Notes: a model not told the origin generated them from the letters alone. Positions 28,255 to 36,610 are shown, counted from the stretch's first letter. The stretch is 64,000 nucleotides of DNA from Microbacterium sp. 70-16 (GCF_001898315.1 NZ_MKTQ01000014.1:409087-473086), one strand, 5' to 3'. Made by a program: numbers and translations.

Positions 28255-29030
28255 GCGCCCTCTCGTCGCGCCGGTGGGGCGACGCCCCGGGGCCCGCGCT
28301 AGCGGAAGCGCTGACCGAGGCATCCGTCCTCGTCGTGCCGGTCGGTGCGGTCGAGCATCACGGCCCGCACCTGCCTCTCGCGACCGACGCGATCATGGCC
28401 GAGCAGATCGCGACGCGCATCGTGGACGGCGCCGTTGCGGCCGGCCATGACGCGTGGCTGCTGCCGACCCTCGCCGTCACGAAGTCGGACGAACACGCGT
28501 GGGCCCCCGGAACCCTGTGGCTGTCTGCCGACACTTTTTCGCGGGTGTTGGCCGACCTCGGCCGATCGATTGCGACGACCCGCGCCCGCACCGTGCTGTT
28601 CTACAACGGGCACGGCGGCAACATCGCGCCGCTCACGGTCGCCTTGCGCGAGCTGCGGCGCCAGTTCGGGCTGCGCACGTTCCTCGACGGTGTGCAGGTG
28701 CCTGCGGGGCCGACCGAGCGCGGCTTCCGCATTCACGGCGGACACGGCGAGACCTCGCTGTTGATGCATCTGCGCCCTGATCTCGTCGACGAGGCGGCGT
28801 TCGCGCCCGCCGTCCCGGAGGCGATCGCAGGCTTCGAACGCATCGGGTTCGCGGGTCATCCCGTGCAGTTCGGCTGGTGCTCGGACGACTTCGGCACCGG
28901 CGGCGTCATCGGCGACCCGACCACGGCGACCGCCGCAATCGGCGAAGTGCTGGCGGCGCAACTGGTCGCCGACGGTGTCGCGACGATCGACGAGATCGTG
29001 CGCTGGCCCATCGGTCCGAGGGCGGTGTGA
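28251..29030 (+). CDS. creatininase-family amidohydrolase
   Basis: 259 residues. The di-metal site is intact: E, H and D in PVGAVEHHGPHLPLATD (residues ~30-46), H in NGHGGN (~123) and E in HGGHGETS (~165). The family includes creatinine amidohydrolase, a formylaminopyrimidine deformylase and mycofactocin MftE, all acting on small cyclic or formylated amides. A ring-opening or deformylating step is plausible here, but the substrate is unknown. Coupled to its neighbours by a 4-nt overlap and a 2-nt gap. Confidence 0.9.
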   Translation: MSALSSRRWGDAPGPALAEALTEASVLVVPVGAVEHHGPHLPLATDAIMAEQIATRIVDGAVAAGHDAWLLPTLAVTKSDEHAWAPGTLWLSADTFSRVLADLGRSIATTRARTVLFYNGHGGNIAPLTVALRELRRQFGLRTFLDGVQVPAGPTERGFRIHGGHGETSLLMHLRPDLVDEAAFAPAVPEAIAGFERIGFAGHPVQFGWCSDDFGTGGVIGDPTTATAAIGEVLAAQLVADGVATIDEIVRWPIGPRAV

Positions 29031-29032
29031 CG

Positions 29033-29656
29033 ATGTCGACCGACGAATGGGACGCCCTGACCGACGATCCGATGCCGCTGTTGAGCGCTTGGCTGCCGGG
29101 CAACGACGACGCCGCCCGCCCGCTGATGACCCTCGCCACCCTCGACGAGAACGGCGCACCGGATGCCCGGTCGGTGCTGCTGTCGGAGTGGGATGCCGAC
29201 GGCTTCTACTGGCACACGGATGCGCGGTCGCGCAAGATCGCGCAGGTCACAGCGGCGCCGGCCGTCGCCCTCTGCATCCCGTTGCTGGGGGTGCCGCACG
29301 CCGATGCGAAGCACCAGCTCGTCGTGCAGGGCGTCGCCGAGCCGGCGCCGCAGGCGGAGCAGGATCGTGCCTACGCGGCACGCCCGCCGTACCTGCAGCA
29401 GCTCGCCTGGCAGAACACGCCCGAGTTCGCCGCTCTCCCTCAGCGTGAGCGCATCACCGCGTGGGCCGAGTTCGCCGCCGCGCATGCGGATGGCTTCACC
29501 GCGCCGGATGCCTGGACCGGGTGCCTCGTCCGCCCACACCGCCTGACGTTCTGGTTCGGCAGCGAACACACTGCCAGCCGTCGCGTGGAGTACACGCGCG
29601 GCGAGGACAGCACGGCCGGCACGATCGGCTGGAAGCGGCAGATCCTTGCCGGTTGA
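29033..29656 (+). CDS. pyridoxamine-5'-phosphate-oxidase-like FMN protein
   Basis: 207 residues with the PNPOx split barrel: LATLDENGAPDARSVLL (~32-48), FYWHTDARSRKIAQ (FMN contact region, ~57-70) and a C-terminal dimerisation segment ending GWKRQILAG. A true PdxH normally ends in RL.P; here the tail is shorter and divergent. It may be a flavin-dependent oxidase or reductase acting on a pathway intermediate rather than a vitamin B6 enzyme. Placed in the middle of the catabolic operon. Confidence 0.8.
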   Translation: MSTDEWDALTDDPMPLLSAWLPGNDDAARPLMTLATLDENGAPDARSVLLSEWDADGFYWHTDARSRKIAQVTAAPAVALCIPLLGVPHADAKHQLVVQGVAEPAPQAEQDRAYAARPPYLQQLAWQNTPEFAALPQRERITAWAEFAAAHADGFTAPDAWTGCLVRPHRLTFWFGSEHTASRRVEYTRGEDSTAGTIGWKRQILAG

Positions 29657-30722
29657 CGAGCTCGCGCGGGTGGATGCCACCGCCGCGTGCCCGAAGCACA
29701 TGGAGTACGGGCCATGCGGCGGGGTCGGCTTCGACGGCTCGTGCGAGATCGACGCCGCGCATGCCTGTCCCTTCGTGCAGCTCGACACCGTGCGCTGGCA
29801 CGGCGTCGTCGCCGAGCGGAGCCCGCGGCCGGCCGACCCCGTGCCCGAGCCGACGCCATCCGCGGGCTCGGCGCGCGTGCGTGCACTGCTGGAGACCCGC
29901 CGGATCGTCGTCGCGGACTTCCCCGCCCGCGCCCTCGACGCCCGCTCGCTCGACGACTGCGTCGCCGAGATGGCGGGCACGGTGGATGCCGTGCTGTCGG
30001 GCGACGCAGGCCCCGCTCGCGTGCAGTTCGCACCGACCTACCGCGCGCGCCTCATCGCCGACGCGGGCATGCTGCCGTTCATCGGTGTCAACTGCCGCGA
30101 CCGCAACCGGGTGGCGCTTGAGGGCGAACTCGCCGGCCTCGCGCACGCGGGGGCAGGCGTCGTGCACTGCGTCACGGGCGACCACACCGAGACCGGCTCG
30201 CGGCCCGATGCGAAGCCGGTGTTCGACCTGGACTCCACCGAGCTCGCCGCCCTCGCTCGTGCCGCAGGGCACCTCGTCTCGGTCGGCGAATCGCCCACGA
30301 CCCCACCCGTCGATCGACGTGCCGCCCGCCTGCGCGAGAAGGAGAAGGCGGGCGCCGAGCTGTGCTTCGTCAACCACTGCGGCGGCGCCGATCCCGTCGC
30401 CCGCTTCATCGCCGAAGCCCGCGCGCTCGGCTCGACGTCACGGTTCATTCCGTGCATCCCCGTCGTGCTCGACGAAGGGTCGGCACAGTTGCTGCGCACC
30501 TTCACGACGCTCGTGCTGCCGCCGGGCTACCTCGAGGGCATCCTGCGTGCTGCCGACCCACGTGAGGCCGGCATCGCCGCCGCCGTCGAGCTGTCCCGCG
30601 CGATGCTCGCGGTCGACGGCGTCGCCGGCGTCGATCTGTCCGGCGGCGCGGCCCCGGGGCGTGAGACCGCCCACGCACGCGACCTCGCCGAGATCGCCCG
30701 ACGACTGGAGGATGCCCTGTGA
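29646..30722 (+). CDS. MetF-like methylenetetrahydrofolate reductase with N-terminal Cys-rich (MetV-type) domain
   Basis: 358 residues. Residues ~14-42 hold C15, C24, C33 and C41 in CPKHMEYGPCGG...GSCEI...CPF. This is the Cys motif of the domain normally found at the C-terminus of some MetF proteins or as separate MetV. The rest is a MTHFR barrel (FIGVNCRDRN, CVTGDHTETG, SVGESP). It probably interconverts methylene- and methyl-tetrahydrofolate, linking one-carbon units released in the pathway to folate. The start is uncertain: TTG 29646 overlaps the previous gene by 11 nt, GTG 29670 would remove eight residues. Its stop overlaps the next start. Confidence 0.75.
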   Translation: MPVDELARVDATAACPKHMEYGPCGGVGFDGSCEIDAAHACPFVQLDTVRWHGVVAERSPRPADPVPEPTPSAGSARVRALLETRRIVVADFPARALDARSLDDCVAEMAGTVDAVLSGDAGPARVQFAPTYRARLIADAGMLPFIGVNCRDRNRVALEGELAGLAHAGAGVVHCVTGDHTETGSRPDAKPVFDLDSTELAALARAAGHLVSVGESPTTPPVDRRAARLREKEKAGAELCFVNHCGGADPVARFIAEARALGSTSRFIPCIPVVLDEGSAQLLRTFTTLVLPPGYLEGILRAADPREAGIAAAVELSRAMLAVDGVAGVDLSGGAAPGRETAHARDLAEIARRLEDAL

Positions 30723-32038
30723 CCGCACGCGGATACCGATTCACCGGCGCCGTCGCGATCGTGATCGACGGTCACACTGAACTCGCCGACGGCGCGGAGC
30801 TGATCGTGCGTGACGGGGTCGTGCAGGAGGCGGCGCGCGGAGACGAGATCGAGGTCGACGCGACGGGGTGCGTCATCACGCCGGGCCTCGTCAACGCGCA
30901 CCATCACCTGTTGCAGAGCGCGTTCCGCACGCTGCCCGGCACCCGCAGCGTGCCGATGGCGGTGTGGCTGCCGACGATGGCCGCCGCGTATGCACGGGTC
31001 GGGGTGGATGCCGAGCTCGCGGGAGCCGCGGCATCCGTCGGCGTCGCGGAGGGTCTGCTCGCCGGTGTCACGACGGTAGCCGACCACCACCTCACGTGGC
31101 CTGCGGGTGCCGACGGGCTCGCGATCGCGACGGCGACGATCGACGCCGCCGCTGCGCTGGGCGGCCGGCTCGTGTTTGTGCGCGGGTCCGCGCGCGACGA
31201 TCCGCAGGATGCCGCGGCGGGCGCCGACGCGATCGCGGCGGCATTCCTCGGCGGCGAGACGTCGGGCGGCGTGACCCGCGACGGCATGCTGCAGGTCGCG
31301 GTGGGTCCCGCGGGCGTGCACTCCGATGCCCCGGAGACGTTCGCACTGATGGCCGAGGTCGCGGCACGGCATGGCCTGCGCCGACGTACGCAAGCGAACG
31401 AGCAGGTGGATGTCGCGATCGCGCTGGAGAAGTGCGGGCGCCGTCCGCTCGATCTGCTCGAGGAGTGGGGCTGGCTGGCAGAGGACGTCACGATCGCGCA
31501 CCTGTGCGACGTCACGCCGGACGAGATCGCGCGCGTCGCCGCGCACGGCGTGACCGCGACGCACGCACCCGGCTGCGACGTGCCGATGGGCTGGGGCGTC
31601 GCCCCCGTCGCGGCGCTCGCCGACGCCGGAGTCACCGTGGGGCTCGGCACGAGCGGAGGCGGGTCGAACGACGCGGGACACCTTTTCGCCGACGCGCGCC
31701 TCGCGATGCAGGTGTCGGGGCTGGTCGGTCCGGCCCTGGCCGCGCGGACGGTGATCGCGATGGCGACCTCCGGCTCTGCCGCTGGACTCGGGCGCCCCGA
31801 GCTCGGCCACTTGCGCCCCGGCGCTGCCGCCGACCTGTGCCTGTGGGATGTGTCGGGCGTCGCCGATGCCGGCGTCTCGGATCCCGTCGCGGGTCTGCTC
31901 TGGGCATCCCCCGGTCGACGTCCACGCGACGTCTACCTCGCGGGCCGCGAGGTCGTGCGCGCCGGCACGCTCGTCACCGCCGACGCGCACGCGGTCGGCA
32001 CGCGTCTGCGGAGCCTGCTCGCCGCGCGCGGCGCCTGA
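30719..32038 (+). CDS. TRZ/ATZ-type amidohydrolase with atypical metal site
   Basis: 439 residues, most like the 8-oxoguanine deaminase/atrazine hydrolase branch of the amidohydrolase superfamily. H61-x-H63 (NAHHHLLQ) and H261 (IAHLCD) are conserved. The metal-ligand His of the usual HxxE motif is Q225 (TQANEQ), and the metal-binding/catalytic Asp of LGxDGxxSND is S312 (LGTSGGGSND). Either this is a clade with different chemistry or a non-hydrolytic binding protein. Last gene of the catabolic operon, GTG start overlapping the metF-like stop by 4 nt. Confidence 0.8.
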   Translation: MTARGYRFTGAVAIVIDGHTELADGAELIVRDGVVQEAARGDEIEVDATGCVITPGLVNAHHHLLQSAFRTLPGTRSVPMAVWLPTMAAAYARVGVDAELAGAAASVGVAEGLLAGVTTVADHHLTWPAGADGLAIATATIDAAAALGGRLVFVRGSARDDPQDAAAGADAIAAAFLGGETSGGVTRDGMLQVAVGPAGVHSDAPETFALMAEVAARHGLRRRTQANEQVDVAIALEKCGRRPLDLLEEWGWLAEDVTIAHLCDVTPDEIARVAAHGVTATHAPGCDVPMGWGVAPVAALADAGVTVGLGTSGGGSNDAGHLFADARLAMQVSGLVGPALAARTVIAMATSGSAAGLGRPELGHLRPGAAADLCLWDVSGVADAGVSDPVAGLLWASPGRRPRDVYLAGREVVRAGTLVTADAHAVGTRLRSLLAARGA

Positions 32039-32130
32039 GCGCCTCGCTGCGCCGAGTGCGCCGGTTGCTGCCGACCGCGCCACGTGATGCGCAGGCACAA
32101 CGGGCGCTCTCGACACCAGGCGGCGCACTC

Positions 32131-32151
32131 GACGGCGCGCGAGTCGCCGTC
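32131..32151. terminator. possible terminator hairpin between convergent genes
   Basis: GACGGCG and CGCCGTC form a perfect 7-bp stem with a 7-nt loop in the 127-nt gap between the amidohydrolase (+) and glycosyltransferase (-) genes. A second, wider pairing joins GAGTGCGCC (32054-32062) with GGCGCACTC (32122-32130). No U-tract. Confidence 0.35.
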
Positions 32152-32165
32152 CCGCTGGCGCCCGC

Positions 32166-33365
32166 TCAGCCCTGTGGCACCAGCACAGGCGCGGCCTGAG
32201 AAGCGACCATCTCGGCGAAGCGCTCGTAGTCGTCGATCATCCGTCGACGGTCGACCCGCGTGCGGGCCGCGACCGCGGCCTGACGGCGTGCGCGGCGCTC
32301 CTCCCACGCCTGATCCCACGCGGCGGCGACGCCCGCAGGGTCGCGGCCCGTCACCAGTCCCACGCCTGCAACCTCGCGCGCCGCGTCGCCGACGTCGGTC
32401 GTGACCGGGATGACACCGCTCGCGATGCCTTCGATGAGGCACAGCGGCGATGCTTCACCGAAAGCGCTCGTGAGGGCGACGATGTCAGCCGCCTGGTAGA
32501 TCGCCGGCATGTCATCACGGATGCCGAGCGCGTGCACGCGAGAACGGTCGGCGATGCCGACGCGGTCGGCCAGCTCGGCGAATGCCGGGTTGTCCCACGT
32601 CATGCCAGCACCGCACAGCACGTAGTTGCTCACGCGGTTGGCCGCCATGTGGGCGCTGGTCGCCCGCAGGAACAGCTCGGGGTCCTTCATCGCGTCGAAC
32701 CGGGCGGCGAGCAGGATGACCGGTCCACCGCCACGGATGCCGAGCGCCGCGCGCCGGCGCCGCCGGGTGCGCGCGGACGGCGGCTGGAACCGTGTCGTGT
32801 CGATTCCGTTGGGGATGACCGCGGAGGCACGCGCGATGACACCGGCATCCACGTACGCGTCCTTCGTGCTCTGCGCGCAGGCGATCACGCCGGTGACGAG
32901 GCCCGTGGAGGTTGCTTCACGCAGCCAGTCGAGGGCCGGGCCGGAGTGCTCGGGGTCGGATCGATGCAGGCAGGCGATGACCGGGATCTCGGGCATGAGC
33001 CGCGCGCGCTGCAGCTCGAGCAGCAGCGCGAGCGGCTGCTCCTTCAGCGTCAGGATGAGGTCTGCATCCGCGACGGCTGCGGCCGCCGTGCGCAGTTCGT
33101 CCGCCGTGAACGCGGACGGCGGCTCGGCACCGGCCGTGCGATCTAGCGCCGTGATGCTGACGCCGGACGCGACCAGTTGCTGGTAGCGGAGGTCGTCTTC
33201 GGCGCGCTGGACCGTTCCTTCCCGCTGCGCTTCGTCGGTCAGCGACAGGACCGAATGCTGTTGTCCGCGCTCGTGCAGCGACGCGACGACATCGGTATGG
33301 AGGATGCGGGCGCCACCCGCGAAGAAGCCTTCGTAGAGCGAGAGCACACGGCGTGTCTGAGGCAT
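32166..33365 (-). CDS. glycosyltransferase, GT4 family
   Basis: 399 residues with the two-domain GT-B fold. The N-terminal half has a GG loop (YEGFFAGGARILHTDVV, residues 9-25). The C-terminal half has VIPNGID, LLAARFDAMKDPELFL and the E-x7-E motif in FGEASPLCLIEGIASG, characteristic of retaining GT4 enzymes. Donor and acceptor cannot be deduced. ATG 33365 was chosen; ATG 33374 would add three residues. No polysaccharide cluster surrounds it, so it stands alone next to an accessory module. Confidence 0.88.
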   Translation of the reverse strand: MPQTRRVLSLYEGFFAGGARILHTDVVASLHERGQQHSVLSLTDEAQREGTVQRAEDDLRYQQLVASGVSITALDRTAGAEPPSAFTADELRTAAAAVADADLILTLKEQPLALLLELQRARLMPEIPVIACLHRSDPEHSGPALDWLREATSTGLVTGVIACAQSTKDAYVDAGVIARASAVIPNGIDTTRFQPPSARTRRRRRAALGIRGGGPVILLAARFDAMKDPELFLRATSAHMAANRVSNYVLCGAGMTWDNPAFAELADRVGIADRSRVHALGIRDDMPAIYQAADIVALTSAFGEASPLCLIEGIASGVIPVTTDVGDAAREVAGVGLVTGRDPAGVAAAWDQAWEERRARRQAAVAARTRVDRRRMIDDYERFAEMVASQAAPVLVPQG

Positions 33366-33505
33366 GATCCACATACCAACAAGACCGTGCCCGAGAGTCA
33401 ACAGCGCGGAGGTAAACGTTCCCCGCCGGTCACCCGCGCGTGACGTCTCCGCAACATCTGACAGTGGACCGTGGGCATCGGGGCACTGCGGCACTCGGGC
33501 GCCTG

Positions 33506-33958
33506 TCAGCGGAGGACGAGCTCCGGCACACTCCGCAGCGCGTACTGTTCGTCGGCGAGACGTTCCACAGCAACCAGGACATCCATCGACGGGCTCACAG
33601 AACCGGACAGGTACGTGCTGAGCCGCGAACGTGAGGTGCCAAGCCGGGCGGCGAGCTCGCGCTGCGTCAGGCCCGTGGCCGCGAAAGCGTGGCGTAGGCG
33701 CTGGACAGCACGTTCCCGGTCGTCACGTTGGTCGTGCTCAATCAGTGCCCGGATCAGGCGCACCGTCGAGCGAGACTCGGCAGCCTCGGCGGCGTCCTCG
33801 AAAGTCGGTTCAAGGCCGGGGTCTGCGGCCACAGCGCTCGCAAGACGAGTCCAGTGCTCCGCGTACCCACGGTCGATCGCGGCGAGCATCCCCTCGAAGC
33901 CCCAGCTGGCGACCGGGTCGTCGGGGGTGGCTTCGATGTTTCGAAACCGCAGAGGCAT
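33506..33958 (-). CDS. XRE-type HTH protein, probable antitoxin-like partner
   Basis: 150 residues. The C-terminal ~60 residues contain an XRE helix-turn-helix (ATGLTQRELAARLGTSRSRLSTYL). The N-terminal part is helical, acidic and unassigned. It starts 11 nt after the nucleotidyltransferase-like gene, with AAAGGA 7 nt before the ATG at 33958, so the two are one operon. A promoter-overlapping palindrome upstream of the operon (34735-34750) fits autoregulation. The toxin-antitoxin reading is inference from gene pairing. Confidence 0.75.
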   Translation of the reverse strand: MPLRFRNIEATPDDPVASWGFEGMLAAIDRGYAEHWTRLASAVAADPGLEPTFEDAAEAAESRSTVRLIRALIEHDQRDDRERAVQRLRHAFAATGLTQRELAARLGTSRSRLSTYLSGSVSPSMDVLVAVERLADEQYALRSVPELVLR

Positions 33959-33969
33959 GGACGTTCCTT

Positions 33970-34725
33970 TCAATGGGACATATGGACGGCAAGGGTGGTG
34001 CACTCGGCGATGACCGCGTCCCAGTTGTGCCACTTCACATCGAGAGCCTTGTAGCGCGGCAGCTCGTCGATCCGTCGATGGTCTTTCGGGGAGGGGTCCG
34101 CGAGTTGCCGCGCCAACTGGGATTTCACCGGGCGGTCCGCGGCGTGCGTGTCATCCGAGTAGTAGTCGTCGATCCCGGAGAGTGTCGCGCCGATCCGCTC
34201 GGGTGTGAACTTATGGGAAAGGGCGGCGACGTCGAGATAGTCGCGGACTTGGTTGCGCTTCACGATGAGGTAGCCCTTGATCCGGGCGATCTCGTCCACC
34301 GTGGGGACGGTGAGCGTCCGACCGGACGGGAGCGTCACCCGCTGCACTTCCAGCGGGCGCGTGCGGATCATCTGACGCACGCCCGCCTCGATGCCTCCGA
34401 GCTCTCCCAGGATGATCTTGCCGGGCGATGCCCGGTTGAGGATCCAGTCGCCGTCACGGTCGAGTGCATCCAGCACGACGTCGAACCGGTCCCGCAAGTC
34501 GGTGAGGATGTGGTCATGGTCGGTGGACATCCGATGCCGCGCGTAGAGCGAAGCCGCGGACCCGCCGACCAGAACCGCGTCCGGCACCATCTCCTGCAAC
34601 CGTGCGGCGGACTCGAGGACTTCCTCGAGCCCTTCAGGTAGTGCCGTCAGCGCATCGATGGGCGCATCGTTGCCGTTCAGCGCGTGGCGTACGTCGTCAC
34701 CATGCTCGTGCCCATTGCGATCCAT
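33970..34725 (-). CDS. nucleotidyltransferase-fold protein (AbiEii/MNT-like), candidate toxin
   Basis: 251 residues. The nucleotidyltransferase core begins with VLVGGSAASLYARHRMSTDHDH (residues ~50-72): GGS followed by the paired-acidic R-x-S-x-DHDH motif. A helical part contains RIKGYLIVKRNQVRDYLDVAAL (~150-170), which resembles the AbiEii group (K...R..RD..D). The ATG at 34725 lies 6 nt downstream of a TACGCT -10 box, so the mRNA is probably leaderless. Local GC looks lower than in neighbouring genes, and the module abuts the 3' end of a tRNA, both suggestive of transfer. A non-toxin nucleotidyltransferase is possible. Confidence 0.7.
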   Translation of the reverse strand: MDRNGHEHGDDVRHALNGNDAPIDALTALPEGLEEVLESAARLQEMVPDAVLVGGSAASLYARHRMSTDHDHILTDLRDRFDVVLDALDRDGDWILNRASPGKIILGELGGIEAGVRQMIRTRPLEVQRVTLPSGRTLTVPTVDEIARIKGYLIVKRNQVRDYLDVAALSHKFTPERIGATLSGIDDYYSDDTHAADRPVKSQLARQLADPSPKDHRRIDELPRYKALDVKWHNWDAVIAECTTLAVHMSH

Positions 34726-34734
34726 CTCGTAAGC

Positions 34735-34750
34735 GTATCAGATGTGATAC
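34735..34750. promoter_or_regulatory. palindrome overlapping the promoter of the nucleotidyltransferase/XRE operon
   Basis: GTATCA and TGATAC separated by 4 nt. On the minus strand the left arm overlaps a TACGCT -10 box (34732-34737) placed 6 nt before the ATG at 34725. Binding there would block transcription, the usual design of autoregulated toxin-antitoxin operons. Confidence 0.6.
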
Positions 34751-34763
34751 ACCCAGTGAAGAG

Positions 34764-34837
34764 TAGGGCGGGTGGGACTTGAACCCACGATCGTCGGGTT
34801 ATGAGCCCGCTGCCTTGACCAGCTTGGCCACCGCCCC
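34764..34837 (-). tRNA. tRNA with CAT anticodon (Met or lysidine-type Ile2)
   Basis: A 74-nt cloverleaf: acceptor GGGGCGG/CCGCCCT (first pair G-U), anticodon stem GCGGG/CCCGA enclosing CTCATAA (anticodon CAT), T-arm GTGGG-TTCAAGT-CCCAC, discriminator A. The outermost anticodon-stem pair is G-A. Elongator Met versus TilS-modified Ile cannot be settled by eye; it is not initiator-like, as the anticodon stem lacks the three consecutive G-C pairs. Confidence 0.88.
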
Positions 34838-34865
34838 GCGCCGAACGGATCCGGCGGGTTCGAGT

Positions 34866-35942
34866 TTAGCGGCGCCGGTCGTCGCCGCGTTCACGCACTG
34901 GCGGCTCGGGCCACACCTTGGAGACAGCCTCGGTGATCCGGATCGAACCGGTCTTCGGGTGCGCCGGGTCGCCGCTGCTCCCCCGCGGGATCGGCAACTC
35001 CTGACTGTCGCTGATCACCTGCGGGTGATAGCGCGCCAGCTGGAACACGCCGATCACGGCAAGTGCCCCGGCCAGGACGAAACCGATATAGGCCCCGAGC
35101 GGGGCACCGTCGGCCTCGTGCAACACCGTGAGACCGATGATGATCGCGACGATCGGATCGACGACGGTGAGCCCCGCGATCACGAGGTCCGGCGGCCCCG
35201 AGGCGTACGCCGTCTGGACGAAGTACGCCCCGACGGCGGTGCCGGCGATGAGTGCGATGGCGCACGTGAGCGTGAGCCAGTCGAAGTCGCCTGCCTGAAT
35301 GCGGCTGATGACGACCTTCGCGAGGGTCGCGACGAAACCGTAGATGACTCCCGCCGAGACGATGTAGAACAGCGCCGACGTGCGACGGCGCAGCCACATC
35401 CAGCCGCCGCCGAGCATCACGATGACGACCGCGAGGATGATCAGCACCGTGATCAGCTGCTGGTCGGTCACGGCCGTGTCTACGGCATAGAGCGCGGCGA
35501 TCGTGACGAAGATGAGGATGCCCACGACGCACAGCACGATCGCCGTGATCGACCGTGCAGTGGGCTTGTGCCCGCTGATGCGGGCGTTCAGCAGCGTCGT
35601 GATGACGAGCGAGATCGCACCGATCGGCTGCACGAGGATCAGCGGGGCGAATGACATCGCCGACAGCTGGCAGACGATCGCCAGCCCCAGCATGAGCGTG
35701 CCGACGACCCACGAGGGCCGCCGCAGCAGGTTGAGCAGCTGGCCCCCTGTGAGCCCCGTGTTGCCGGCGGTCGCGGTGAGCCGCTCGACCTTCTGCACGC
35801 CCCGGTGCTGGTACTGCGCACCGAACGACATGAAGACCGCGCCGAGAAGAGCCAGCGGAATGCCGATCAGGATTGCGGGGTCTTTGAAGATGCCGACGAG
35901 GTCGTCGGTGATGTCGACCAAGGCCATGACCGCGGCATCCAC
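34866..35942 (-). CDS. DMT/EamA-type (NIPA-like) multi-helix transporter
   Basis: 358 residues with about nine to ten hydrophobic segments between residues 20 and 310, and a hydrophilic basic C-terminal tail. The pattern (PLALLGAVFMSFGAQYQHRG, FAPLILVQPIGAISLVITTLLNARI, LTVVDPIVAIIIGL) matches actinobacterial DMT-family proteins related to EamA/NIPA transporters. Substrate unknown. The ATG at 35942 is 10 nt from a TAGTGT -10 box and its promoter is back-to-back with that of def. ATG 35927 is an alternative start. Confidence 0.82.
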   Translation of the reverse strand: MDAAVMALVDITDDLVGIFKDPAILIGIPLALLGAVFMSFGAQYQHRGVQKVERLTATAGNTGLTGGQLLNLLRRPSWVVGTLMLGLAIVCQLSAMSFAPLILVQPIGAISLVITTLLNARISGHKPTARSITAIVLCVVGILIFVTIAALYAVDTAVTDQQLITVLIILAVVIVMLGGGWMWLRRRTSALFYIVSAGVIYGFVATLAKVVISRIQAGDFDWLTLTCAIALIAGTAVGAYFVQTAYASGPPDLVIAGLTVVDPIVAIIIGLTVLHEADGAPLGAYIGFVLAGALAVIGVFQLARYHPQVISDSQELPIPRGSSGDPAHPKTGSIRITEAVSKVWPEPPVRERGDDRRR

Positions 35943-35972
35943 TCTTCGACACTAACCGGATCGCACCCTCGG

Positions 35973-35978
35973 TAGGCT
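35973..35978 (+). promoter_or_regulatory. def -10 box (leaderless)
   Basis: TAGGCT with exactly 7 nt to the GTG start of def, so the transcript should begin at the start codon. Confidence 0.6.
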
Positions 35979-35985
35979 CAGGGAC

Positions 35986-36552
35986 GTGGCTGTTCTTCCG
36001 ATTCGCATCATGGGCGATCCCGTCCTGCACGCCCCCGCCGAGCCCGTCGGCGAGATCACCGACGAGATTCGACAGCTCGTCGCCGACATGTTCGAGACGA
36101 TGGATGCCGCGCCGGGCGTCGGCCTCGCGGCGCCGCAGGTCGGCGTCGGTCTGCGCATCTACACGTACACCTACCAGGACGACGAGGGCGAGCCGTGGCG
36201 CGGCGTGCTCATCAACCCCGAGCTGTGGATGACGCCGACGATCCCGGGAGCGCCCGACCCTGACGACGAGTCGGAGGGATGCCTGTCGTTCCCCGGCGAG
36301 CGTTTCCCGCTGCGCCGCTCCGAGCGCGTCCAGGTGACGGGCATCGACCTTGAGGGCGCGCCGGTGCGCATCGAGGTCGACGGCTGGCGTGCGCGCATCA
36401 TGCAGCACGAGTTCGATCACCTCGACGGCATCCTGTACATCGACCGCCTCGACGACGGCGACTGGAAGACCGTGCAGAAGATCGCCCGCAAGCGCGGTTG
36501 GGGCCGCCCCGGCGCCGCGTGGATGCCCGGCGTCGACGACATCGACGCCTGA
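35986..36552 (+). CDS. def: peptide deformylase
   Basis: 188 residues. It removes the N-formyl group from nascent proteins. All three motifs are intact: GVGLAAPQVG (residues ~44-53), EGCLSFP (~97-103, metal ligand Cys) and QHEFDHLDG (~141-149, two His ligands and catalytic Glu). GTG start at 35986 is supported by the TAGGCT box 7 nt upstream. A hairpin terminator follows. Confidence 0.96.
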   Translation: MAVLPIRIMGDPVLHAPAEPVGEITDEIRQLVADMFETMDAAPGVGLAAPQVGVGLRIYTYTYQDDEGEPWRGVLINPELWMTPTIPGAPDPDDESEGCLSFPGERFPLRRSERVQVTGIDLEGAPVRIEVDGWRARIMQHEFDHLDGILYIDRLDDGDWKTVQKIARKRGWGRPGAAWMPGVDDIDA

Positions 36553-36577
36553 CCGCGCTTCTCGCGGCACCAATGAA

Positions 36578-36609
36578 GAACGGCCCCAGAGTGGAGTCTG
36601 GGGCCGTTC
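36578..36609. terminator. terminator hairpin between def and tRNA-Asn
   Basis: A perfect 13-bp stem (arms 36578-36590 and 36597-36609) with a 6-nt loop, 26 nt after the def stop and directly next to the 3' end of tRNA-Asn on the opposite strand. It can serve both transcripts. Confidence 0.8.
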
Positions 36610-36610
36610 G

